This document shows, in pieces, positions 7,787 through 13,039 of a DNA stretch of 13,039 nt. The DNA is from Sphingobium sp. (GTDB lineage Bacteria > Pseudomonadota > Alphaproteobacteria > Sphingomonadales > Sphingomonadaceae), in NCBI GenBank assembly GCA_017745115.1, contig JAGIAA010000053.1, positions 1 through 13,039 on the forward strand, given 5' to 3'. Made by a program: the position numbers and the translations under genes. A model generated the notes under the pieces. It worked only from the letters and a program-made list of their open reading frames with translations. It ran no database searches and was not told the origin of the DNA. Each line of letters opens with the position of its first letter. Within the stretch, counting starts at the first letter, position 1.

Positions 7787-8560
7787 ATGAGTCTCAAGAT
7801 CACGATATTGGGCAGCGGCACGTCATCGGGTGTGCCGCGTATCGGCGGCGACTGGGGCAAATGCGATCCCAATGAGCCCCGCAATGCGCGCACGCGGGTG
7901 TCCATTCTCGTCGAGAGCGAGACGACGCGACTGCTGGTCGATACGTCGCCGGACATGCGCGCGCAGCTGCTCGCGGCGGGCGTGATCGACATCGACGCCG
8001 TGCTGTGGACGCATGACCATGCCGATCATACGCATGGCATCGACGATCTGCGCCAGCTCATGCATCATCGCGGCACGCCCGTGCCCGGTTATGGGCACCC
8101 GGCGACGATCAGGCGTCTGCGGGAGCGCTTCGCTTACTGCTTCGACGGGCGCGAAGGCTATCGCGCGACGGTCGCGGCACGTGAGATGGGCGAGGGCGAG
8201 ACCATGATCGGCGACATCGCGGTGCGCTGGGTCGCTCAGCCGCACGGGACGATCTACTCGTCCGGCTTCCGCTTCGATCATGCCGGGCGGTCGGCGGCTT
8301 ATGCGACCGACTTCCACGCCATGACCGACGAGATGATCGCGCTTTATGCCGGAGCCGATCTCCTGGTCATCGATGCCCTCCGCGAGAAACCGCACCCCAC
8401 GCATCCCAACCTTGCCATGTCTCTCGAAGCGATCGCGGCGATCCGGCCCGGCCGCGCGATCCTCACGCATATGGACCAGAGCATGGACTACAGGACGCTG
8501 TGCGCCTCTCTTCCGCCCGGCGTCGAGCCCGGCTATGACGGACAGGTGGTCCGGCTCTGA
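7787..8560 (+). CDS. PhnP-like metallo-beta-lactamase-fold hydrolase
   Basis: A 257-residue MBL-fold metal-dependent phosphodiesterase. The closest characterised relatives by pattern are PhnP (phosphoribosyl 1,2-cyclic phosphate phosphodiesterase) and RNase Z-like enzymes. The N-terminus LGSGTSSGVPRIG (8-20) and the zinc motif H76-D-H78-A-D80-H81 are clear. H153 (QPHG), D175 (YATDFH) and H228 (LTHMD) complete the usual ligand set. A reading frame extends far upstream, but the ATG at 7787 lies four bases after the tatD stop and gives the family's normal N-terminus. No phn (C-P lyase) genes are nearby, so the substrate is open; a nucleotide-derived cyclic phosphate is possible. Confidence 0.9.
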   Translation: MSLKITILGSGTSSGVPRIGGDWGKCDPNEPRNARTRVSILVESETTRLLVDTSPDMRAQLLAAGVIDIDAVLWTHDHADHTHGIDDLRQLMHHRGTPVPGYGHPATIRRLRERFAYCFDGREGYRATVAAREMGEGETMIGDIAVRWVAQPHGTIYSSGFRFDHAGRSAAYATDFHAMTDEMIALYAGADLLVIDALREKPHPTHPNLAMSLEAIAAIRPGRAILTHMDQSMDYRTLCASLPPGVEPGYDGQVVRL

Positions 8561-8590
8561 AGGCAAAGTGCGTGGACGGGGAGGGGTGCT

Positions 8591-8767
8591 TTGAGCAGCG
8601 GCCAGATTGCAAGCGGGATCTATCTCAGCCTGTGGCTCGTCCTCGTGGCGAGCAGCCTCACGCTGCGCCGTCTGCCGCGTGGCAAGATCGCGTCGCTGGG
8701 GGCCGCCTGGCTCGCCATCATCCTTTCGCTCTGGGCGCTGATCACCGTCGCGCAGAAATGGCTGTGA
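8591..8767 (+). CDS. 58-residue two-helix inner-membrane protein, TTG start
   Basis: A short frame starts at TTG 8591 with GGAGGGG just upstream (spacing about 4-5) and ends at TGA 8765-8767. The product begins MSSGQIASGIYLSLWLVLVA. It has one hydrophobic helix at about 9-24, a basic turn (LRRLPRGK, 25-32) and a second helix at about 35-54. The short basic loop suggests a hairpin with both ends in the periplasm. Codon use matches the neighbours and the gene lies 30 bases after the hydrolase gene in the same direction, so it is probably the last gene of the metG operon. I do not recognise a named family. The role is unknown. Confidence 0.68.
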   Translation: MSSGQIASGIYLSLWLVLVASSLTLRRLPRGKIASLGAAWLAIILSLWALITVAQKWL

Positions 8768-8795
8768 TGGCGGCGTCCGGCTAAGCTGCCGAACC

Positions 8796-9065
8796 TCACT
8801 TGGCGTTCGACGTCGCCCGCTTTGGTGCCGTACTGCCGCCGCCGACGGGATCATCGTCGAAATCCTCTTCGATGCCGCCGGTCCCGCCTGCCGCGGCGCC
8901 CGAGCCGATGACGACGCCGCTGCCTTCCGAGGGTGCGCGACGCCCGCGATTATTCTTTGCCGGGCGCGTGCGGATGGCTGGCCCCTCATAGGGCAGGCGA
9001 TCCTCATCCTGGTCGCCATGGTAGATGGGTGGCGCAAAGGCGTTCGATTCCTTGTTATTCGACAT
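8796..9065 (-). CDS. small disordered acidic protein, probable stress gene
   Basis: An 89-residue product starting at ATG 9065-9063 with a weak GGGA site upstream; a longer frame to 9188 is less likely. The sequence is hydrophilic and low in complexity. An N-terminal part contains YHGDQDEDRLPYEGPAIRTR, a basic patch KNNRGRR lies at 37-43, a Gly/Ala-rich run GSGVVIGSGAAAGGTGG at 48-64, and an acidic EEDFDDD at 66-72. There is no signal peptide or membrane helix. I believe similar short proteins with a GSG-rich middle and acidic tail occur in other sphingomonads, but no function is known to me. A GGAAC-type promoter candidate lies upstream, which suggests control by the general stress sigma factor. 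Confidence 0.62.
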   Translation of the reverse strand: MSNNKESNAFAPPIYHGDQDEDRLPYEGPAIRTRPAKNNRGRRAPSEGSGVVIGSGAAAGGTGGIEEDFDDDPVGGGSTAPKRATSNAK

Positions 9066-9095
9066 AGCTTGTCCCGATCCGTCTGTTTCTTGAGA

Positions 9096-9120
9096 AACCC
9101 GCCGGCGGCGCGGGCGTTCC
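9096..9120 (-). promoter_or_regulatory. EcfG-type (general stress) promoter for the acidic small protein
   Basis: On the minus strand GGAAC (9120-9116) is followed after 16 bases by GGTT (9099-9096). This fits GGAAC-N16/17-CGTT with one mismatch and fits exactly the RpoE2 form GGAAC-N18-TT. The predicted start of transcription is 20-25 bases before the ATG at 9065. Confidence 0.45.
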
Positions 9121-9146
9121 GGATCTTGGTGGGCCGGACCGCGGCG

Positions 9147-9171
9147 GGAACGGCCGCCGCATCCGGTTGTT
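9147..9171 (+). promoter_or_regulatory. EcfG-type (general stress) promoter for the DUF2934 gene
   Basis: GGAAC (9147-9151) is followed after 16 bases by TGTT (9168-9171). This also meets GGAAC-N18-TT. It points toward the DUF2934 start at 9209, leaving a leader of about 30 bases. Together with the minus-strand promoter it makes a divergent pair with -35 boxes 26 bases apart. Confidence 0.42.
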
Positions 9172-9208
9172 GTCCAGAAGGCGGCCATTCGAGAAGCGGA
9201 TATCAGCG

Positions 9209-9445
9209 ATGACGAAGAGCAAAACAGGAGGAGGCGACCGGGCGCCCGCAGAAGGTTCGCCCGATCTGCCGCCGCCGACAGACCAGAGTCCGCACGAGTG
9301 GGCAGGCAGCGTCGAGAACGCCACCGATCTGCACGAACAGATTCGCAAACGGGCCTATGAAATCTGGCAGGCCGAAGGCTGTCCGCACGGCAAGGCGCAT
9401 GATCATTGGGAACGTGCGCAAAAGGAACTCGGCAAGGCTCGATAG
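9209..9445 (+). CDS. DUF2934 domain protein
   Basis: A 78-residue protein with a short disordered N-terminus rich in Gly, Pro and charged residues. It is followed by the DUF2934 motif IRKRAYEIWQAEGCPHGKAHDHWERA (about 48-73; key residues RAYEIW, EG, HG, HW). This small helical domain of unknown biochemical function is frequent in alphaproteobacteria, often in stress-related loci. The ATG at 9209 is preferred to an upstream ATG at 9167 because the latter lies inside the predicted promoter -10 region and gives a basic, poorly matching N-terminus. The ribosome-binding site is weak. Confidence 0.85.
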   Translation: MTKSKTGGGDRAPAEGSPDLPPPTDQSPHEWAGSVENATDLHEQIRKRAYEIWQAEGCPHGKAHDHWERAQKELGKAR

Positions 9446-9470
9446 GTGTCGGGTTTGAGTCCTTGGTGCC

Positions 9471-9507
9471 GTAGCGTAAGCCGCAGAAATCTGCGGTTCC
9501 TTGCTAC
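9471..9507 (+). terminator. stem-loop between DUF2934 and PilZ genes
   Basis: The inner stem CCGCAG-AAAT-CTGCGG (9481-9496) is extended by AAG/CTT (9478-9480 with 9500-9502) and GTAGC/GCTAC (9471-9475 with 9503-9507), with small bulges. It is followed only by ACTAAA, not a T-run. It could terminate the DUF2934 transcript or sit in the PilZ leader. Confidence 0.45.
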
Positions 9508-9564
9508 TAAAGGACGAACTCCAGATTCATGAATTGGCGACCATTTTGAGCGCAATCGTCGGTC

Positions 9565-9945
9565 ATGACAAAATCGGGCGCGCTGCAAAGCTATTCGGGA
9601 AATGACGAACTTCGGTCGGATCGCCGCTTCAAGGTGGAGTTGCCGGTGGTGGTCAACACGGCCCTGGACGACCAGGCTGGCTGGATCACCGATATCTCGC
9701 GCGAGGGCCTGAAGCTGCACGGCATCGACGTGCCTTCGCGCGCCCGCATCGCGATCAACTATCGCGGCGAATTCATCGAAGGCACCGTCCGCTGGTCCGA
9801 CCCCGGCCGGGTTGTCGGCATTGCTCTCGACCGGCCGTTGCAGGAAGGACCGATCGCCCTGGTCTGGCGGCGCTTCAACCAGAATGTCGCCGCCTTCGGT
9901 GCGCATGTCAGGACGGTACGGCCGACCTTCGGCCGCAAGTCCTAG
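9565..9945 (+). CDS. single-domain PilZ protein (c-di-GMP receptor)
   Basis: A 126-residue cytoplasmic protein consisting of one PilZ domain. Both c-di-GMP-binding motifs are intact: R17-x-x-x-R21 (RSDRR) and D43-I-S45-R-E-G48 (the D/NxSxxG motif). A beta-barrel follows with NYRGEFIEGTVRWSDPGRVVGIAL (about 69-92), typical of the family. It probably changes shape on c-di-GMP binding and acts on an unseen partner in motility, exopolysaccharide or cell-cycle control. There is no obvious ribosome-binding site before the ATG. Its stop is nine bases from the stop of the convergent molybdopterin-subunit gene, so read-through from either side is possible. Confidence 0.9.
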   Translation: MTKSGALQSYSGNDELRSDRRFKVELPVVVNTALDDQAGWITDISREGLKLHGIDVPSRARIAINYRGEFIEGTVRWSDPGRVVGIALDRPLQEGPIALVWRRFNQNVAAFGAHVRTVRPTFGRKS

Positions 9946-9954
9946 CCTGCACGC

Positions 9955-12168
9955 CTAGACCGTCTTCAGCGCGTTTGCGTCGATCGGCAAGGAGCGGATG
10001 CGCTTGCCGGTCGCTGCATGGATCGCGTTGACGAGCGCGGGCACGACGGGCGGCAGAGCCGGCTCACCGAGCCCGGTCGGCGGATTGTCGGTGACCACCC
10101 ACTCGACTTCGATCTCCGGCGAAATCGGCATGCGCGGCAGCGGATAATCCTGGAAGTTGGTCTGCTCGATCCGGCCGTCCTTGAGCGTGATCGCCAGCGC
10201 CAGCGCCTGGCCGATACCGTCGATCACCGAGCCTTGGACCTGGTTGAGCGCGCCGGTGGGATTGATGATCGTGCTGCCGACATCGCCCGCGACCCAGACC
10301 TTGTGCGGCGTGACTTCGCCCTCGGGCGAGACGCTGACCTCGACGACTTCGGCGAAATAGCCCTGGTGGCTGAAATAGAAGCCGAGACCCTTGCCGCGGC
10401 CCGCCGCTGAAGGCTTGGGCCAGCCGGACATGGCGACGGCCTTCTCGATCACGCCGCGCGCGCGGGTGCTGTTGAAGCCCGGCCGCCGTCCTTCGAAGCC
10501 TTGCGTACCGGCGAGTTGCTTGGGCTCCCAGAGAATCTGGTACATCAACGCCGCGAGATTGGTCCCGCCCGCCGCAGCCACTTCGTCGAGGAAGCACTGG
10601 TTCACATAAGCCAGTGCATTGGACGAGGGTGCGCGTAGCGGCCCCGTTGGCACCATCGTCTCGATCATCGACTGACCGATCCGGAAATTGGGCACGAGAC
10701 CTTGCGGGAATTCGCTGCCGTTCATCCCGGCCGACTGCGCCACGCGGCCGTTGCGGCTGAAGGTGACGATGTGATTGTCGTAGGCGATCAGCTTTCCGCT
10801 CGCATCCAGGCCGGCGCTGAGGCGATGCCAGCCGGCAGGCCGGAAGAAGTCACTGCGAACATCGTCCTCGCGGCTCCAGATGAGCTGGATCGGTACGTCC
10901 GGCACCTGCTTGGCGATTGCTGCCGCCTGCACCATGAAATCGTTCATTAGCCGTCGGCCGAAGCCGCCGCCCATGCGGGTGATGTGCAGGGTAATCTTGT
11001 CGGCGGGGATGCCGAGCGCCGTCGCGACGCCGTTCAGGCCATTGCCCGGCAGCTGCGTCGGCGCCCATATTTCCATCGTGCCGTCGGAACGATAGATCGC
11101 GGTGCAATTCTGCGGCTCCATCGGCACATGAGCGATGAACGGGTAGAAATAGTCCGCGGTCAGGGATTTTGCGGCTGAGGCCACGGCGCCGGGCGCGTCG
11201 CCGTCGGCCTTGACGACCTTCTCCGGCCCCTTGTCTAGCATGGCCTTGGCGCTGGCGGTATAGGCCGTGCTGGCATGATTGCCCCAGTCGGCGGTGTTCC
11301 AGTTGACGCGCAGTTTCTCGCGCGCCTTGTTCATGAGCCACCAATTGGTGCCGACAATGGCGATGCCGTCGATGAGACCGACCGGATCTTCGCCGCCCTT
11401 GACTGTGAAGGCATGTTTGACGCCGGGCTGCTTGAGCACCTCGGTGACATCCGCCGAAACGAGCCGGGCACCGTGAACCGGGGCGCGCTCATAAACGGCG
11501 TAGAGCATGCCGGGCAGCTTGGTATCGATGCCGAAGATCGGCTCGCCGCGCACCACCTTGGGACTGTCGACGCCGCCCTTGGCCTTGCCGATGATGTGGA
11601 ACTGGCTCGGATCCTTGAGCTTGACCGAAGCCATGGCCGGCGGCGTGAGCTTGGCCGCGGCGTCGGCGAGCTTGCCGTAACTGATGCTGCGCCCGCTCGC
11701 GGGATCGATGACCGTTCCGGCGGAGGTCTTGAGGCCATCCGCCGGGACCTGCCATAGATCTGCCGCTGCCTGCACCAGCATGGCCCGCGCCGCTGCACCG
11801 GTCTGGCGCATCGGCAGCCAGTTGGTCGGCGTCGCCGTGCTGCCACCGGCAACCTGGTTGCCATAGAGCTTGGCATTGGCGTCGGCCTGACGCGTATCGA
11901 CCTGGTCCCAGGACACGTCGAGTTCCTCGGCGATCAGCATGGGCAGCATCGTCTTGATGCCCTGGCCGCATTCCGGGTTCTTGTTGACGATGGTGATGCG
12001 GTCGTCGGCGCCGATGCTGACGAAAGCGTTGAGCAGCCGGGGTGCGGCAGCCGGCGTGGCACCGGTCGTCGCGGCTTCGAGCGGGATTGCGGCGCTGAGC
12101 GCCATGCCACCGCCGGCGAGGGCGGAGACGCGGAGGACCGTGCGGCGGTCGAGTGCGGCCTCAAGCAT
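9955..12168 (-). CDS. molybdopterin-binding subunit of an IorB/aldehyde dehydrogenase-type molybdenum hydroxylase, Tat-exported
   Basis: The large catalytic subunit of a xanthine-oxidase-family enzyme that hydroxylates an aldehyde or N-heterocycle using water. The 737-residue protein starts at ATG 12168, where AGGAG lies seven bases upstream; a longer frame to 12279 only reads through the neighbouring gene. A twin-arginine signal (DRRTVLRVSALAGGG, R8-R9) indicates folded export to the periplasm. Cofactor-binding blocks are visible: MEPQN (350-354), GGGFGRR (400-406) and GLGEPALPP (699-707), in which E702 matches the catalytic glutamate near the molybdenum. The split domain arrangement matches isoquinoline 1-oxidoreductase beta. 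It overlaps the (2Fe-2S) gene by eight bases. There is no FAD subunit or maturation gene nearby. The true substrate cannot be read from the sequence. Confidence 0.93.
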   Translation of the reverse strand: MLEAALDRRTVLRVSALAGGGMALSAAIPLEAATTGATPAAAPRLLNAFVSIGADDRITIVNKNPECGQGIKTMLPMLIAEELDVSWDQVDTRQADANAKLYGNQVAGGSTATPTNWLPMRQTGAAARAMLVQAAADLWQVPADGLKTSAGTVIDPASGRSISYGKLADAAAKLTPPAMASVKLKDPSQFHIIGKAKGGVDSPKVVRGEPIFGIDTKLPGMLYAVYERAPVHGARLVSADVTEVLKQPGVKHAFTVKGGEDPVGLIDGIAIVGTNWWLMNKAREKLRVNWNTADWGNHASTAYTASAKAMLDKGPEKVVKADGDAPGAVASAAKSLTADYFYPFIAHVPMEPQNCTAIYRSDGTMEIWAPTQLPGNGLNGVATALGIPADKITLHITRMGGGFGRRLMNDFMVQAAAIAKQVPDVPIQLIWSREDDVRSDFFRPAGWHRLSAGLDASGKLIAYDNHIVTFSRNGRVAQSAGMNGSEFPQGLVPNFRIGQSMIETMVPTGPLRAPSSNALAYVNQCFLDEVAAAGGTNLAALMYQILWEPKQLAGTQGFEGRRPGFNSTRARGVIEKAVAMSGWPKPSAAGRGKGLGFYFSHQGYFAEVVEVSVSPEGEVTPHKVWVAGDVGSTIINPTGALNQVQGSVIDGIGQALALAITLKDGRIEQTNFQDYPLPRMPISPEIEVEWVVTDNPPTGLGEPALPPVVPALVNAIHAATGKRIRSLPIDANALKTV

Positions 12169-12640
12169 GGCTCTTCTCCTTGCTCGTGTCGGCAACCGCT
12201 TCGAGGATTGCGACCTTGATCCGCGTGTAGCAGGCGCAGCGGCAGATATTGCCGGCCATGGCCTGCTCGACCTCGTCATGGGTGGGATTGGGCGTCGTCT
12301 TGAGCAGCGCGCTCGCCGACATCAGCTGACCGGCCTGACAATAGCCGCATTGCATGACGTCCTTGTCGAGCCAGGCCTTCTGCAGCTTGGCGCCGATGGG
12401 CGTGCTTCCCAGGCCCTCGATGGTCGTGATCGCGGCCTTGCCGACCGACGCGACCGGGGTCTGGCAGGACCGCCGTGCTTCGCCGTCGAGATGGACGGTG
12501 CAGGCGCCGCACATGCCGACGCCACAGCCGAACTTCGTGCCGACCATGCCGAGCTCGTTGCGGAGCACCCAGAGTAGCGGCATCTCGCCGGGTACATCGA
12601 TGTCGCGAGTCTTGCCGTTGATGCGAAGGCGATAGGCCAC
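12161..12640 (-). CDS. (2Fe-2S)-binding subunit of the molybdenum hydroxylase (IorA-like)
   Basis: The small electron-transfer subunit that takes electrons from the molybdenum site through two [2Fe-2S] clusters. It has 159 residues with the start at GTG 12640-12638, where GGGAG lies seven bases upstream and the N-terminus (AYRLRINGKTRDIDVPGE) matches the family. A frame reaching 12736 gives an unrelated extension. The plant-type ferredoxin cluster is C39-x4-C44-x2-C47...C59. The second, helical-domain cluster is C98-x2-C101...C133-x-C135. An extra cysteine, C137, follows in NICRCACYTRI, where relatives usually have a small or hydroxylated residue. It has no Tat signal of its own and probably travels with the large subunit. 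The eight-base overlap implies coupled translation. Confidence 0.94.
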   Translation of the reverse strand: MAYRLRINGKTRDIDVPGEMPLLWVLRNELGMVGTKFGCGVGMCGACTVHLDGEARRSCQTPVASVGKAAITTIEGLGSTPIGAKLQKAWLDKDVMQCGYCQAGQLMSASALLKTTPNPTHDEVEQAMAGNICRCACYTRIKVAILEAVADTSKEKSHA

Positions 12641-12949
12641 GTCCGTCTCCCTTGGCAGAAAGCGGACCATTACCGCTTGAATGATTGGTGCCTCAATTCG
12701 TTTGAAAAGACAACGGGTCGTCGCTCCGGGAGGCATCGTTCCGGCGCATACGATCTTGTCAACGAACAGGGGCGATCGGGAGACTCCGGATCCGAATGGG
12801 AACCGGTGGGCTAACGCCGTTTAAACAGGGCCATAGCGAGTTTTGCCGCTCACTTGATATCGTCTTGGCAAATCGGTGCATTCGCGGCAAAGTGATGGAC
12901 AAATACAACAAGAGCGGGACTCGCAGTCCTGGCGGAGGGGATCACCATC
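12641..12949. other. divergent intergenic region
   Basis: This 309-base stretch separates the divergent molybdenum hydroxylase operon and the exported protein at the right edge. It holds the possible minus-strand promoter listed above. It also has an 8-base inverted repeat TTTGCCGC / GCGGCAAA (12842-12849 and 12884-12891) with a further GGCAAA at 12867-12872. These may be binding sites for a regulator of the right-hand gene. No coding frame is convincing. Confidence 0.45.
12735..12762 (-). promoter_or_regulatory. possible sigma70-type promoter of the molybdenum hydroxylase operon
   Basis: A perfect TTGACA lies at 12762-12757 on the minus strand, followed after 16 bases by AACGAT (12740-12735), a 3-of-6 match to TATAAT. 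The leader would be about 90 bases. The -35 match is good and the -10 match is weak. Confidence 0.33.
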
Positions 12950-13039
12950 ATGCGCATGCAAACTCGCCTGCTTCGTTTTGCTATGCTCGTTCTTCCAGCG
13001 GCCCTTGTCGGCTTTGGGGCTCCGGCGGTTGCGCAGGAG
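12950..13039 (+). CDS. N-terminus of an exported protein (partial, cut by window end)
   Basis: ATG at 12950 follows GGAGGGG (12934-12940) by nine bases. Thirty residues are visible: a basic start (MRMQTRLLRF), a hydrophobic core (AMLVLPAALVGFGAPA) and a likely signal-peptidase site AVA|QE. It is therefore a secreted, periplasmic or outer-membrane protein. The mature sequence is outside the window, so no function can be assigned. A second ATG at 12956 is a possible alternative start. Confidence 0.72.
   Translation, partial: MRMQTRLLRFAMLVLPAALVGFGAPAVAQE

Noticed and set aside
8572..8784. 70-codon plus-strand frame overlapping the two-helix gene
   Set aside because: It is in another frame and lacks a ribosome-binding site. 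The TTG-started frame has a better site and clear membrane helices.
7823..9037. 404-codon minus-strand frame
   Set aside because: It is antisense to the well-supported MBL hydrolase and the two-helix gene, with Arg/Pro-rich composition and no motif.
12641..12736. Longer N-terminus for the (2Fe-2S) subunit starting at 12736
   Set aside because: The extension is unlike the family. GTG at 12640 has a good ribosome-binding site and gives the typical N-terminus.
12799..12821. GGAAC...CGTT as an EcfG promoter for the right-hand exported gene
   Set aside because: The spacer is 14 bases, shorter than the 16-17 needed, and it is about 130 bases from the start codon.

Overview
The window looks like a chromosomal segment of an alphaproteobacterium, most likely a sphingomonad (Sphingomonadales). 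The reasons are the high GC content, the gene order D-Ala-D-Ala carboxypeptidase, tmk, holB, metG, tatD, metallo-hydrolase, the protein sequences themselves, and two GGAAC-type promoters of the alphaproteobacterial general stress response. Most of it is housekeeping sequence. I see no CRISPR array, insertion sequence, phage cassette or recognisable defence system.

Layout. Positions 1-288 hold the C-terminal end of an unrecognised Trp/Gly-rich protein. A tRNA-Ser(TGA) gene follows on the minus strand at 376-465, with an encoded CCA end and a strong hairpin across its 3' end. From 595 to 4579 the plus strand encodes cell-wall and replication genes: an exported MltB-like lytic transglycosylase, a PBP5-type D,D-carboxypeptidase, thymidylate kinase (tmk) and the DNA polymerase III delta' subunit (holB). 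tmk and holB overlap by ATGA. Between holB and metG lies an AT-rich insertion-like segment (4580-5419). It carries two tandem hairpins, a minus-strand gene for a small secreted EF-hand protein with a GTG start, and a 39-base motif that resembles a recurrent alphaproteobacterial intergenic sequence.

From 5420 to 8767 the plus strand encodes a compact operon: metG (zinc-less type methionyl-tRNA synthetase), tatD (1-base overlap), a PhnP-like metallo-beta-lactamase-fold hydrolase, and a 58-residue two-helix membrane protein that starts with TTG. Two small stress-type genes are transcribed divergently from a shared region at 9066-9208. One encodes a disordered acidic protein (minus) and the other a DUF2934 protein (plus). 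Each has its own GGAAC-N16-xGTT promoter candidate. A PilZ-domain protein with intact c-di-GMP motifs follows.

From 9955 to 12640 the minus strand encodes a two-gene molybdenum hydroxylase: a (2Fe-2S) subunit and a Tat-exported molybdopterin subunit of the isoquinoline 1-oxidoreductase / aldehyde dehydrogenase type. There is no FAD subunit, so electrons probably pass to a periplasmic or membrane acceptor. At the right edge (12950 onward) only the signal peptide of another exported protein is visible.

Several starts were chosen by ribosome-binding sites and differ from the longest reading frame: the EF-hand protein (GTG), the (2Fe-2S) subunit (GTG), the molybdopterin subunit (internal ATG) and the two-helix protein (TTG).
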